Source: an uncultured Clostridia bacterium
GTDB lineage: Bacteria > Bacillota > Clostridia > HGM11514
Reading direction: 5' to 3'
DNA length: 9,421 nucleotides
NCBI GenBank assembly: GCA_934489915.1
Contig: CAKSSZ010000045.1
Coordinates: 1-9,421 of the forward strand
Shown here one piece after another: positions 1 through 6,100 of the stretch. Numbering within the stretch: position 1 is the first letter of the stretch; every line of letters starts with the position of its first letter. The translations under genes and the position numbers were made by a program. Below the pieces are notes generated by a model. It ran no database searches. It was not told where the DNA came from and was given only the letters and a program-made list of their open reading frames with translations.

Positions 1-273
1 GCGATGGACACGGTAAAAAAAGAGTTTAAGAGAGACTGGAGCGGATGTACCCTGACAGAACTTTATTATGCAGGGGATGACCGCTCAAAGAATCACCGGG
101 ATTGCGCAGATCGCAACGGTGCGGAGGAAGTTCTTGTGTTATATTCCTCCTTCGATGTGGATTCATCCGGTGGAGACGGGTCGTTGAATCCAAACAGTAC
201 ATACAGTGATTGGAATTGGATTTTGGTCAGAACAAACGGCGGGAAATGGCAGCTCGTTGACTACGGATATTAA
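1..273 (+). CDS. C-terminal part of a DUF4829-like protein (5' partial)
   Basis: The reading frame is open from the first base of the window to a TAA at 271-273, so the 5' end is probably cut off. The first ATG is at base 4, but no upstream sequence is available to judge it as a start. About 90 residues are visible. They carry a hydrophobic strand ending in Ser-Ser-Phe-Asp-Val-Asp, then a Gly/Ser/Asn/Thr-rich loop, and close with Trp-Asn-Trp-Ile-Leu-Val-Arg and Trp-Gln-Leu-Val-Asp-Tyr-Gly-Tyr. From memory this ending is typical of DUF4829-type domains in clostridial secreted proteins or lipoproteins. These have a small cystatin/NTF2-like fold and unknown function. No signal peptide can be assessed. 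The gene converges on the leucine-rich-repeat gene and ends about 45 bases before a strong hairpin terminator. The family assignment is from recognition only. Confidence 0.7.
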   Translation, partial: AMDTVKKEFKRDWSGCTLTELYYAGDDRSKNHRDCADRNGAEEVLVLYSSFDVDSSGGDGSLNPNSTYSDWNWILVRTNGGKWQLVDYGY

Positions 274-317
274 ATGAAATGCCGCCTTTTGCAAAATAGG
301 ACGGCGGAGACGGATTG

Positions 318-356
318 AAAAAGCGCCGGAAATCGATAAGATTTCCGGCGCTTTTT
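318..356. terminator. Bidirectional rho-independent terminator
   Basis: This is a perfect 17-bp inverted repeat, with arms at 318-334 and 340-356 and a 5-base loop. The core is GCGCCGGAAATC paired with GATTTCCGGCGC. It is flanked by five A on the left and five T on the right, so transcripts from either strand would end in a U-run after a GC-rich stem. It lies between the converging ends of the DUF4829-like gene (stop at 273) and the leucine-rich-repeat gene (stop at 398), and can serve both. Confidence 0.93.
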
Positions 357-397
357 CGTTGCTGTAGACAGGGGGAACCTCCTCCCTTACAATGGGG

Positions 398-3300
398 TTA
401 CCGTCTCCATTTTTCTTGGGGGATGATTTCTACCGGTGTAAACGGTTCTAAATCCTCTAAGGTTTCCCATACCATCACCTTCACGGTGGAAAAATCACCG
501 GTTAAGGAAACAGGGGGCATGCTGTCCTCATAGGGCAGAATCTGAGAATCGATCATTGCCCCGTCCCGGTACCCTGCCACTGCTACATAAGCAGGCGGGG
601 AGAGAAAGACTCCCTGCACCTGAACGGTGCAGCCACTCTCCTCCTTGCTGACGTGGCTGTTGGTGGAGGACTCTGCGGCATAAAACGGCCGGGCGGCAGA
701 AAGGTATTTGTTGTGCGGCCCGACGGAAACCGCATTCCAGTTGCTGCGGCTGCCCTCATAATGAACGGTTTTGAGCCCGCTGCAATTGGTGCAGGCGTAA
801 TCTTCAATCTTTTGCAAGCTCAAGGGCAGGACAAGATCGGTTAGCCTTGTGTTGTCGTTAAAGCTGTCTTCGGCAATGGTTTGCACCCCGTCAGGCAAGG
901 AAAAGGAGCTGTCTGTCTTGCCGGAGGGGTATCGCACCAGACGGGTCATATCCTTATTGTAGAGCACGCCGTCAAGGGCGGTAAAGTGTTCATTGTTGGG
1001 ATCCACCGTAATGGATTGGAGCAGGTCGCCGTCAGGAAGGGCATAGCTGCCGATGTATGCCATGCTTTCCGGGAAAGATAGTTCCTTCAGACTGGGGTAA
1101 TCGCCGGCCATGGCGTAGTCTGCCAGCCCTACGGTGCCTTCTTCCAGACTCAACCGCTCGGCCGCTGTTTGGTTGGGCTGGGAGTCCAGCAGCCAATGAT
1201 CCAGCATGAGCATGCCGTTTTTCCAGTTGTCCGGGTTTTTCTGATATGCAGTATCATCAATGACGTAGTCCCCTACGGCGGTCAGACTGCCGGGGAGGGA
1301 GATCTGCGCAAGGGAGGGGTTATGCATAAAGGCACAGCGCAGGATCGTCCGAATCCCTTCTGAAAGGGTGAGTCGGGTCAGAGTGCAGTTTTGAAAGGCA
1401 CTTTCTCCGATGACGGAAACGCTGCCCGGAATGTACGCCTCCTCCAAAGCGGTGCAGTCCTGGAAGGCGCTGTTTCCGATCTGAGTGAAGCCGTCCGGCA
1501 AAGTCACCTGCTGTAAGGCGGAGCAGCTATAGAAGGCGTTTGGCTGAATGTCTTTCAGCCCTGCCGGGAAGGTGATTTGCGCAAGCAGGCTGTTGTCGGA
1601 AAAAGCGTTTTTCCTGATGACGGTAACCGATTCCGGGATGACAAAAGAGGAATCGTCCTTGCTGCGGGGGTAGGCAAGTAAGGCGGTGCGGTCTTGAGAA
1701 TACAACACCCCGTTTGACGATGAAAAAGCGGAGCTGCCCGGCTTGACGGTAATTTGGGTGAGTGCCTCGCAGGCAGAAAAGGGGTTTTCGTAGAGATGCT
1801 TTAGGGAAGCCGGCAGGGTCACGGACTGGAGGGTTTCGTTTTCTGCCAGCGCTTTTTCTGCCATGCCAACGGTACCGTCTTTTACCGTAAGCTGGGTTTC
1901 GGTTCCCGCTTTTGTCTGAACCAGCCAACCGTCGAGATAGAGGGCATTTTGTTCCCAATTGCTTTCTGAATTTTCCAAAGCGGTGTTGTCAAAGGCATAT
2001 ACTTCCATTTCGGTCAGGGTGGACGGCAGCCGGACGGAGGTAAGCTGGGTACAGTTGAGAAAGGCACTGTAACCGATTTTGGTGACGCCTTCCGGAACGG
2101 TAATTTCCGTCAGACCGCTGTTGGCAAAGGTAGAGGAACCAATTTCGGAAATGCCCTTCGGCAAGGTGACATGTTTCAGGTTGGCGCAGCTGTAAAATGC
2201 CTGATCCACACAGGTGACCTTTTCCGGGACACGGAAGGAGGAGGCGGTTTTGGCGGGCGCATATTGAATCAGCGTGGTTCCTTTTCTGTTATATAAATTC
2301 CCGTCCGGTGCGGAAAAAGAACGGTTGCCCTTTGCCACGGAAAAAGCGGAGATACCGGTACACGCCATAAATGCGCCGGCTTCGATTTCCCGGACGGAGG
2401 CGGGAATTTGGATTCCCTTTAAAGAGCTGCATCCGGAAAACGCATGGGCGGGAATGCGATTTAAACCCTCCGGCAGCTGAATTTCTTCCAAGGCGGTGCA
2501 GTTGGAAAATGCGCCGCTGCCCAGATAAGCAAGACTTTTTGGCAGGTGAATACGGCGCAGAGAGGAGCATTTCTCAAATGCGGCTTCCCCCAGATAGAGG
2601 ACGGAATCGGGCAGGGTCAGCTGCTCCAGCGAGGTACACCCATAAAAGGCATTCCAGCCGATCCGGGTCAGTTCCTCCGGCAATGTTACCTCTGTTAAGG
2701 CTTCACAGCTTACAAAGGTGGTATCCGGCAGATCCGTTAATTGAGCAGGCAGAGTGACCTTGCGTAAGGATTTACAGTAAAAAAACTCCCCTGTTCCCAT
2801 TTGGGTCAGGCTGTCGGGGAGGCGCACCTCCGTCAATGCGCTGCAGAACCAAAAGGCGGAGTCGCCCAGGGTTTTCAGCTGAGCGGGGAGGGTGATCTCG
2901 GTCAGGTTTGAACAGCCGGAAAAAGCGCTTTCCCCGATGGACTCAATGTTGTCGTGTAAGGTGATGCGGGTCAGATTGTAACAGGAGGAAAACGCACGGT
3001 CTCCAATCGCTGTTAAGGAGGGAACGGCGGTGTAAGAGGCGTCTGTTTTGCCGGGGGCGCAACGGAGCAGGGTGGTTTGCTCCTTATTATACAGATCCCC
3101 TAAAATCGAGCAGTAAACGCTGTTTTGAGCGCTGACGTCAATGTTTTGTAAGGCGCTGCATAGAGAAAATGCCATCACATCCAGCTCCGTTACCCGAGAC
3201 GGGATGGAGATTTTGGTGAGGCGGCCGCAGTCATAGAAGGCATACGCATTGATTTTTTGCAGGCTTTCCGGCAGGGAAACGCTCTTGAGATTACAATTGG

Positions 3301-3631
3301 CAAAGGTGTGCTTTCCCAAAACGGTAACCCCTTCTTCCACCACGGCAGAGGTGATTTTATTTGTCCACGCATTCCAGGGGGTGGGGGAGCTGTCATAATG
3401 ATCGGTATAGTCGGGGATTGCTCCGTTTCCCGCCTTGCCGGGGGTGACCCGAATGGTCAGCTGCTTTTTGGTGCTTTGATATTCCCACTCTAAATTTTCC
3501 CCGACGGTTCCTGAGGTGGGGGCGGTCTCCGCCTGGGTGACCGCAGACGGGTGATCGGCTGCCATGGGGGTGTACCATGATGTGGCAAGGAGCAGGCCAC
3601 ACATTGTGCCGCAGATCAGTTTTTTTACCAT
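398..3631 (-). CDS. Large secreted BspA-like leucine-rich-repeat (LRR_5) protein
   Basis: The protein has 1077 residues. The chosen start is the ATG at 3629-3631. It follows AGGGAGG nine bases upstream and begins with Lys-Lys and a hydrophobic core, a likely signal peptide of about 25 residues ending Pro-Met-Ala-Ala. An in-frame ATG 28 codons upstream lacks these features. Residues 45-100 form the usual cap of this family. Residues about 101-960 are more than thirty repeats of about 23 residues with the pattern LxxIxLPxxLxxIGxxAFxxC, which is the Treponema/BspA type (LRR_5). Four islands containing Leu-Tyr-Asn/Ser and a following 'sSF' strand interrupt the repeats near residues 168-205, 437-468, 632-664 and 880-912. 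Residues about 997-1077 form a small terminal domain with Val-Lys-Val-Met-Val-Trp-Glu-Thr-Leu near its end. No LPXTG, SLH or dockerin motif is visible, so attachment is unclear. Family members are linked to surface adhesion and host or matrix binding. The ligand cannot be read from the sequence. Confidence 0.92.
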   Translation of the reverse strand: MVKKLICGTMCGLLLATSWYTPMAADHPSAVTQAETAPTSGTVGENLEWEYQSTKKQLTIRVTPGKAGNGAIPDYTDHYDSSPTPWNAWTNKITSAVVEEGVTVLGKHTFANCNLKSVSLPESLQKINAYAFYDCGRLTKISIPSRVTELDVMAFSLCSALQNIDVSAQNSVYCSILGDLYNKEQTTLLRCAPGKTDASYTAVPSLTAIGDRAFSSCYNLTRITLHDNIESIGESAFSGCSNLTEITLPAQLKTLGDSAFWFCSALTEVRLPDSLTQMGTGEFFYCKSLRKVTLPAQLTDLPDTTFVSCEALTEVTLPEELTRIGWNAFYGCTSLEQLTLPDSVLYLGEAAFEKCSSLRRIHLPKSLAYLGSGAFSNCTALEEIQLPEGLNRIPAHAFSGCSSLKGIQIPASVREIEAGAFMACTGISAFSVAKGNRSFSAPDGNLYNRKGTTLIQYAPAKTASSFRVPEKVTCVDQAFYSCANLKHVTLPKGISEIGSSTFANSGLTEITVPEGVTKIGYSAFLNCTQLTSVRLPSTLTEMEVYAFDNTALENSESNWEQNALYLDGWLVQTKAGTETQLTVKDGTVGMAEKALAENETLQSVTLPASLKHLYENPFSACEALTQITVKPGSSAFSSSNGVLYSQDRTALLAYPRSKDDSSFVIPESVTVIRKNAFSDNSLLAQITFPAGLKDIQPNAFYSCSALQQVTLPDGFTQIGNSAFQDCTALEEAYIPGSVSVIGESAFQNCTLTRLTLSEGIRTILRCAFMHNPSLAQISLPGSLTAVGDYVIDDTAYQKNPDNWKNGMLMLDHWLLDSQPNQTAAERLSLEEGTVGLADYAMAGDYPSLKELSFPESMAYIGSYALPDGDLLQSITVDPNNEHFTALDGVLYNKDMTRLVRYPSGKTDSSFSLPDGVQTIAEDSFNDNTRLTDLVLPLSLQKIEDYACTNCSGLKTVHYEGSRSNWNAVSVGPHNKYLSAARPFYAAESSTNSHVSKEESGCTVQVQGVFLSPPAYVAVAGYRDGAMIDSQILPYEDSMPPVSLTGDFSTVKVMVWETLEDLEPFTPVEIIPQEKWRR

Positions 3632-3640
3632 AGTTGTCGT

Positions 3641-3647
3641 CCTCCCT
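3641..3647 (-). promoter_or_regulatory. Ribosome binding site fixing the LRR protein start
   Basis: On the minus strand AGGGAGG lies nine bases before the ATG at 3631. The alternative in-frame ATG at 3715 lies upstream of the predicted promoter, so the mRNA would not contain it. This supports the shorter form that begins with the signal peptide. Confidence 0.8.
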
Positions 3648-3665
3648 GAATTTTCTTTTTTTCTT

Positions 3666-3694
3666 ATTGTATCATAAAAAAGAGCGAGAGTAAA
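3666..3694 (-). promoter_or_regulatory. Predicted sigma-A promoter of the LRR gene
   Basis: On the minus strand TTTACT (3689-3694, -35) and TACAAT (3666-3671, -10) are separated by 17 bases. Transcription would begin near 3659 and leave a leader of about 28 bases before the ATG. The -35 box is only a partial match, so this is a prediction from consensus and position. Confidence 0.55.
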
Positions 3695-3699
3695 GTAAT

Positions 3700-3730
3700 T
3701 TTCCGATTTTGGCAATGATAAAATCGGAAA
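3700..3730. promoter_or_regulatory. Perfect 11-bp inverted repeat between divergent promoters (candidate operator)
   Basis: TTTCCGATTTT (3700-3710) and AAAATCGGAAA (3720-3730) are exact reverse complements separated by nine bases. The element lies just upstream of the LRR gene's -35 box and just upstream of the regulator's promoter, outside both predicted transcripts. That position fits a protein-binding site better than an RNA hairpin. The neighbouring helix-turn-helix protein is the obvious candidate binder, but this is inference. Confidence 0.5.
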
Positions 3731-3754
3731 TTTCTTTCTTTTTGGAAGGAGCTA

Positions 3755-3781
3755 TGATATAATGGAAGAAAGAAAAGGAGG
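3755..3781 (+). promoter_or_regulatory. Extended -10 promoter and ribosome binding site of the HTH regulator
   Basis: TGATATAAT at 3755-3763 is a perfect extended -10 element. No good -35 box is present 16-18 bases upstream, where the sequence is T/C-rich, as is common for extended -10 promoters. Transcription would start near 3770. AAGGAGG at 3775-3781 lies eight bases before the ATG at 3790, giving a very short leader. Confidence 0.65.
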
Positions 3782-3789
3782 CGCAGAGA

Positions 3790-4248
3790 ATGTTTCGGGA
3801 AGAATTGAATCAATATCTTTCACAATTGAATTGCTCCGGCAGGGAGCTTGCCCGGCGGGCGGGGCTTTCTGAGGCAACGGTCAGCCGGTATCGGGGCGGC
3901 GTGCGGCAGCCCTCAAGTGAGGAACTGGAACGGCTTTGCAGGGCAGTGGCAGAGCTGGCGGCAGAGCAGGGGATGACGGAGCTTTCGCTGGAGGAGGTGA
4001 CAGAGCGGCTCCGTCCGGACGAGTCCCCTTCTTATCCCCAGCTCCAAAGCAGGCTCAACCGGCTGTTTGCGCTGTTTGGGGTGAATGTGTCGGAGGTATC
4101 CCGCACGCTGCGTTATGATTCCTCCTATCTGTCACGGATTCGCAGCGGACATTTGTGGCCGCTCACCCCAATTACCGGATTTCGACCGACGATACAAAAG
4201 GCTTTCGTAACATTCAGATTACTGTCCACGAGGGGGAATGGGCGATGA
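3790..4248 (+). CDS. Truncated double helix-turn-helix (XRE-type) regulator
   Basis: The intact reading frame encodes 152 residues from an ATG with a strong AAGGAGG. Residues 17-37 (Arg-Glu-Leu-Ala-Arg-Arg-Ala-Gly-Leu-Ser then Thr-Val-Ser-Arg-Tyr-Arg) are a clear XRE/Cro-type helix-turn-helix. Residues about 98-120 (Val-Asn-Val-Ser-Glu-Val-Ser-Arg then Ser-Tyr-Leu-Ser-Arg-Ile-Arg-Ser-Gly) look like a second one. From memory, clostridial proteins with this paired arrangement are much longer, several hundred residues. Here the family-like sequence stops at about residue 120, and the last 30 residues look like out-of-frame translation. A family-like C-terminus lies in another frame just downstream (about 4155-4337). 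I therefore read this as the surviving 5' part of a gene broken by internal deletion. The fragment keeps its promoter and DNA-binding segments and may still be expressed. It is divergent from the LRR gene, which it might regulate or once have regulated. Confidence 0.75.
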   Translation: MFREELNQYLSQLNCSGRELARRAGLSEATVSRYRGGVRQPSSEELERLCRAVAELAAEQGMTELSLEEVTERLRPDESPSYPQLQSRLNRLFALFGVNVSEVSRTLRYDSSYLSRIRSGHLWPLTPITGFRPTIQKAFVTFRLLSTRGNGR

Positions 4249-4337
4249 TTTCCAAAAACCGTGCCCCTGCCATCCATTTTGTCATTCGTCACCCAATCCT
4301 GCGGGGGGCGATTGAGCAGCTTTCCTTTCCGGTATAA
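4155..4337 (+). pseudogene. C-terminal remnant of the same HTH regulator family, out of frame
   Basis: This frame, shifted relative to the upstream regulator frame, reads about 60 residues to a TAA at 4335-4337. It contains Phe-Arg-Asn-Ile-Gln-Ile-Thr-Val-His-Glu-Gly, then Met-Ile-Ser-Lys-Asn-Arg, then Ile-His-Phe-Val-Ile-Arg-His-Pro, and ends Phe-Pro-Val. I recognise this ending from the C-termini of long clostridial helix-turn-helix proteins. It has no ribosome binding site of its own; the only nearby start is a GTG at 4155. It is best explained as the 3' end of the original regulator gene, with the middle deleted near 4149-4165 and the frame lost. The stop is 17 bases from the converging ABC transporter gene. 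Family recognition is from memory and unverified. Confidence 0.5.
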
Positions 4338-4354
4338 GCGCAGCTCTTCCTCCT

Positions 4355-6100
4355 TTAAGGGGCAGAGGGGGCTTGCTGGAACTGGCTGCGGTAAAGGGTG
4401 GCGTAAAATCCGCCCTTGGCAAGGAGAGAATCGTGATCTCCCTGCTCGATGACCCGGCCGTCCTTCATGACCAAAATCACATCTGCCCGGCGGATGGTGG
4501 AGAGCCGGTGCGCTACCACAAAGCTGGTGCGTCCTTCCATCATGCGGGTAAAGGCAGCCTGGATTTTTTGCTCGGTGCGGGTATCGATGGAGGAGGTGGC
4601 CTCGTCTAAGATCAGGATGGAGGGAACCGTCAGCATCGCCCGGGCAATGCACAAAAGCTGCCTTTGCCCGGCAGATAGATTGCTCCCGTTTTCTTTGAGG
4701 GGGGTGTCGTATCCTTGGGGCAGGCGGCAAATAAAGGAGTGGGAAAAGGCCGCCTTAGCGGCTGCCTCAATTTCTTCTTTTGTTGCGTCCGGCCTGCCGT
4801 ATGCGATATTTTCCCGCACCGTTCCGGAGGAGAGCCAGGTATCCTGAAGCACCATCCCGTAGCGGCTGCGCAGCTGATGGCGGGTCATGGCGGGAATGGG
4901 CGCTCCGTCTACGAAAATCTGCCCTCCGGTGCAATCGTAAAATCGCATGAGCAGATTAATCAGCGTGGTTTTCCCGCAGCCGGTGGGGCCTACAATGGCA
5001 ATTTGCTGTCCGGGGGAAACATGCAGGGAAAAATCGGTGATTAAGGGGCGGTCGGGAGTGTATTGAAAGGAAACCCGATCCAGCCGCACCTCTCCCTTGA
5101 CCGGCGGCTGCTCCGGGTGGAGGGGGTCGGGCGCTTCCTCCGGTTCCTCTAACAAGGCAAACACTCTGCGGGCGCAGGTCAATGCGTTTTGCAGCTCGGT
5201 GATCACGCCGCTGATTTCATTAAAGGGCTTGGCATATTGGGAGGCGTAGCTTAAAAAAACGCTCAGCTGACCGATGCTTAATCCCCCCGAGACAGCATAA
5301 AGACTGCTGATCAGCGCCACGGTGGCATAGACCAGGTTGTTCACGGTGCGGGTGCTGGGGTTGGTCAGGCTGGAAAAAAAGGTAGCCTGCAAAGACGCCT
5401 TTTGTAACCGCTGATTGATTTCCCCAAAGCGGGCGGCGCCCAGCTCCTCCCGCCCGAAGGCACGGACGGTGCGCTGTCCTTCGATCCATTCGTTGACAAA
5501 GGCTGTTTGTTCCCCGCGGATGGCTGCCTGCGCCTGGAAAAACCGGTTGATCCTTTTGCTGATAAACCGTGCGGTAAAGATGGAAAAGGGAGTCAGCAGC
5601 AGAACCGCCAGGGCAATGGCTCCGTTGAGCGCCAGCATAATGATCAGGGTGGCAAGGATGGTGAGTACCCCGGTAAACAGCTGGGTAAAGCCCATGAGCA
5701 GTCCGTCTGCAAAGGTGTCAACATCGGCGATCATGCGGCTGACCGTGTCCCCGGTGGGGTGGGCGTCCAGATAGGAGACGGGCAGCCGGTGGAGCTTTTC
5801 CCCCAGCCGCTTGCGCAGGTCGCAGCAGACAGAGAACGCCATGCGGTTGTTGCAAAGCGCCAGCAATCGCTGGGACAGAGCACCCACGAGGGCGGCTGCC
5901 CCGATCACTGCCATGGCGTGGAGAACCGGAGAGAATTGCACCGCTCCGGCGGAGACCATTCCATCAATAGCACGGCCGCAGAAAATCGGGATCATCAGCT
6001 GTGCGGCGGTGGAAAGCAGCGCAAAGAATAGACTGATCACTGCAAAATGCCGGTAAGGGCGCAGTAGGGGGAACACCTGACGTAGGATGGTTCGGTTCAT
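4355..6100 (-). CDS. ABC exporter half-transporter, catalytic subunit of a heterodimer
   Basis: The protein has 581 residues, the normal length for a fused membrane/ATPase exporter subunit. Residues about 15-310 are the transmembrane domain. The N-terminal segment includes the conserved His-Pro-Thr-Gly-Asp and a later Val-Arg-Ala-Phe-Gly-Arg-Glu-Glu coupling region. The ATPase domain has Walker A GPTGCGKT (371-378), Q-loop Gln419, signature LSAGQ (475-479), Walker B LILDE with catalytic Glu500, and switch His531. The signature has Ala where Gly is usual. Its ATG overlaps the stop of the upstream subunit gene (ATGA, 6097-6100), with AAGGAGG just before it, so the two are translationally coupled. 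It should form the BmrC/BmrD- or TM287/288-type exporter with that subunit. Substrates of such pumps include drugs, lipids and peptides, and none can be chosen here. No terminator is visible after its stop, which runs into the regulator remnant. Confidence 0.93.
   Translation of the reverse strand: MNRTILRQVFPLLRPYRHFAVISLFFALLSTAAQLMIPIFCGRAIDGMVSAGAVQFSPVLHAMAVIGAAALVGALSQRLLALCNNRMAFSVCCDLRKRLGEKLHRLPVSYLDAHPTGDTVSRMIADVDTFADGLLMGFTQLFTGVLTILATLIIMLALNGAIALAVLLLTPFSIFTARFISKRINRFFQAQAAIRGEQTAFVNEWIEGQRTVRAFGREELGAARFGEINQRLQKASLQATFFSSLTNPSTRTVNNLVYATVALISSLYAVSGGLSIGQLSVFLSYASQYAKPFNEISGVITELQNALTCARRVFALLEEPEEAPDPLHPEQPPVKGEVRLDRVSFQYTPDRPLITDFSLHVSPGQQIAIVGPTGCGKTTLINLLMRFYDCTGGQIFVDGAPIPAMTRHQLRSRYGMVLQDTWLSSGTVRENIAYGRPDATKEEIEAAAKAAFSHSFICRLPQGYDTPLKENGSNLSAGQRQLLCIARAMLTVPSILILDEATSSIDTRTEQKIQAAFTRMMEGRTSFVVAHRLSTIRRADVILVMKDGRVIEQGDHDSLLAKGGFYATLYRSQFQQAPSAP

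Noticed and set aside
282..307. A weak hairpin (CCGCC with GGCGG around TTTTGCAAAA) just after the DUF4829-like gene
   Set aside because: The stem is only five pairs with a long loop and no T-run. The strong hairpin at 318-356 explains termination better.
1527..1958. A 143-codon open frame on the minus strand inside the LRR gene
   Set aside because: It overlaps the well-supported repeat protein in another frame, has no ribosome binding site, and is rich in Arg, Pro and Gly as expected of a shadow frame.
398..3631. The repetitive gene as a possible CRISPR array or satellite repeat
   Set aside because: The periodicity is at protein level (about 23 codons) with diverged DNA in one long open frame, not identical repeats with unique spacers.
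3632..3715. An N-terminal extension of 28 residues on the LRR protein
   Set aside because: It would bury the signal peptide, and its start lies upstream of the predicted promoter, while a good ribosome binding site marks the ATG at 3631.
4125..4730. A 201-codon minus-strand frame running past the end of the ABC exporter gene, with a purine-rich AAAGGAGG near its middle
   Set aside because: Most of it is a shadow of the exporter ATPase domain and the rest is antisense to the regulator remnant. It has no coherent domain, and the AAAGGAGG has no start codon at a suitable distance.
5507..6031. Long plus-strand frames antisense to the second ABC gene
   Set aside because: They have no start signals and low-complexity composition, and they fully overlap a gene with intact ABC motifs.
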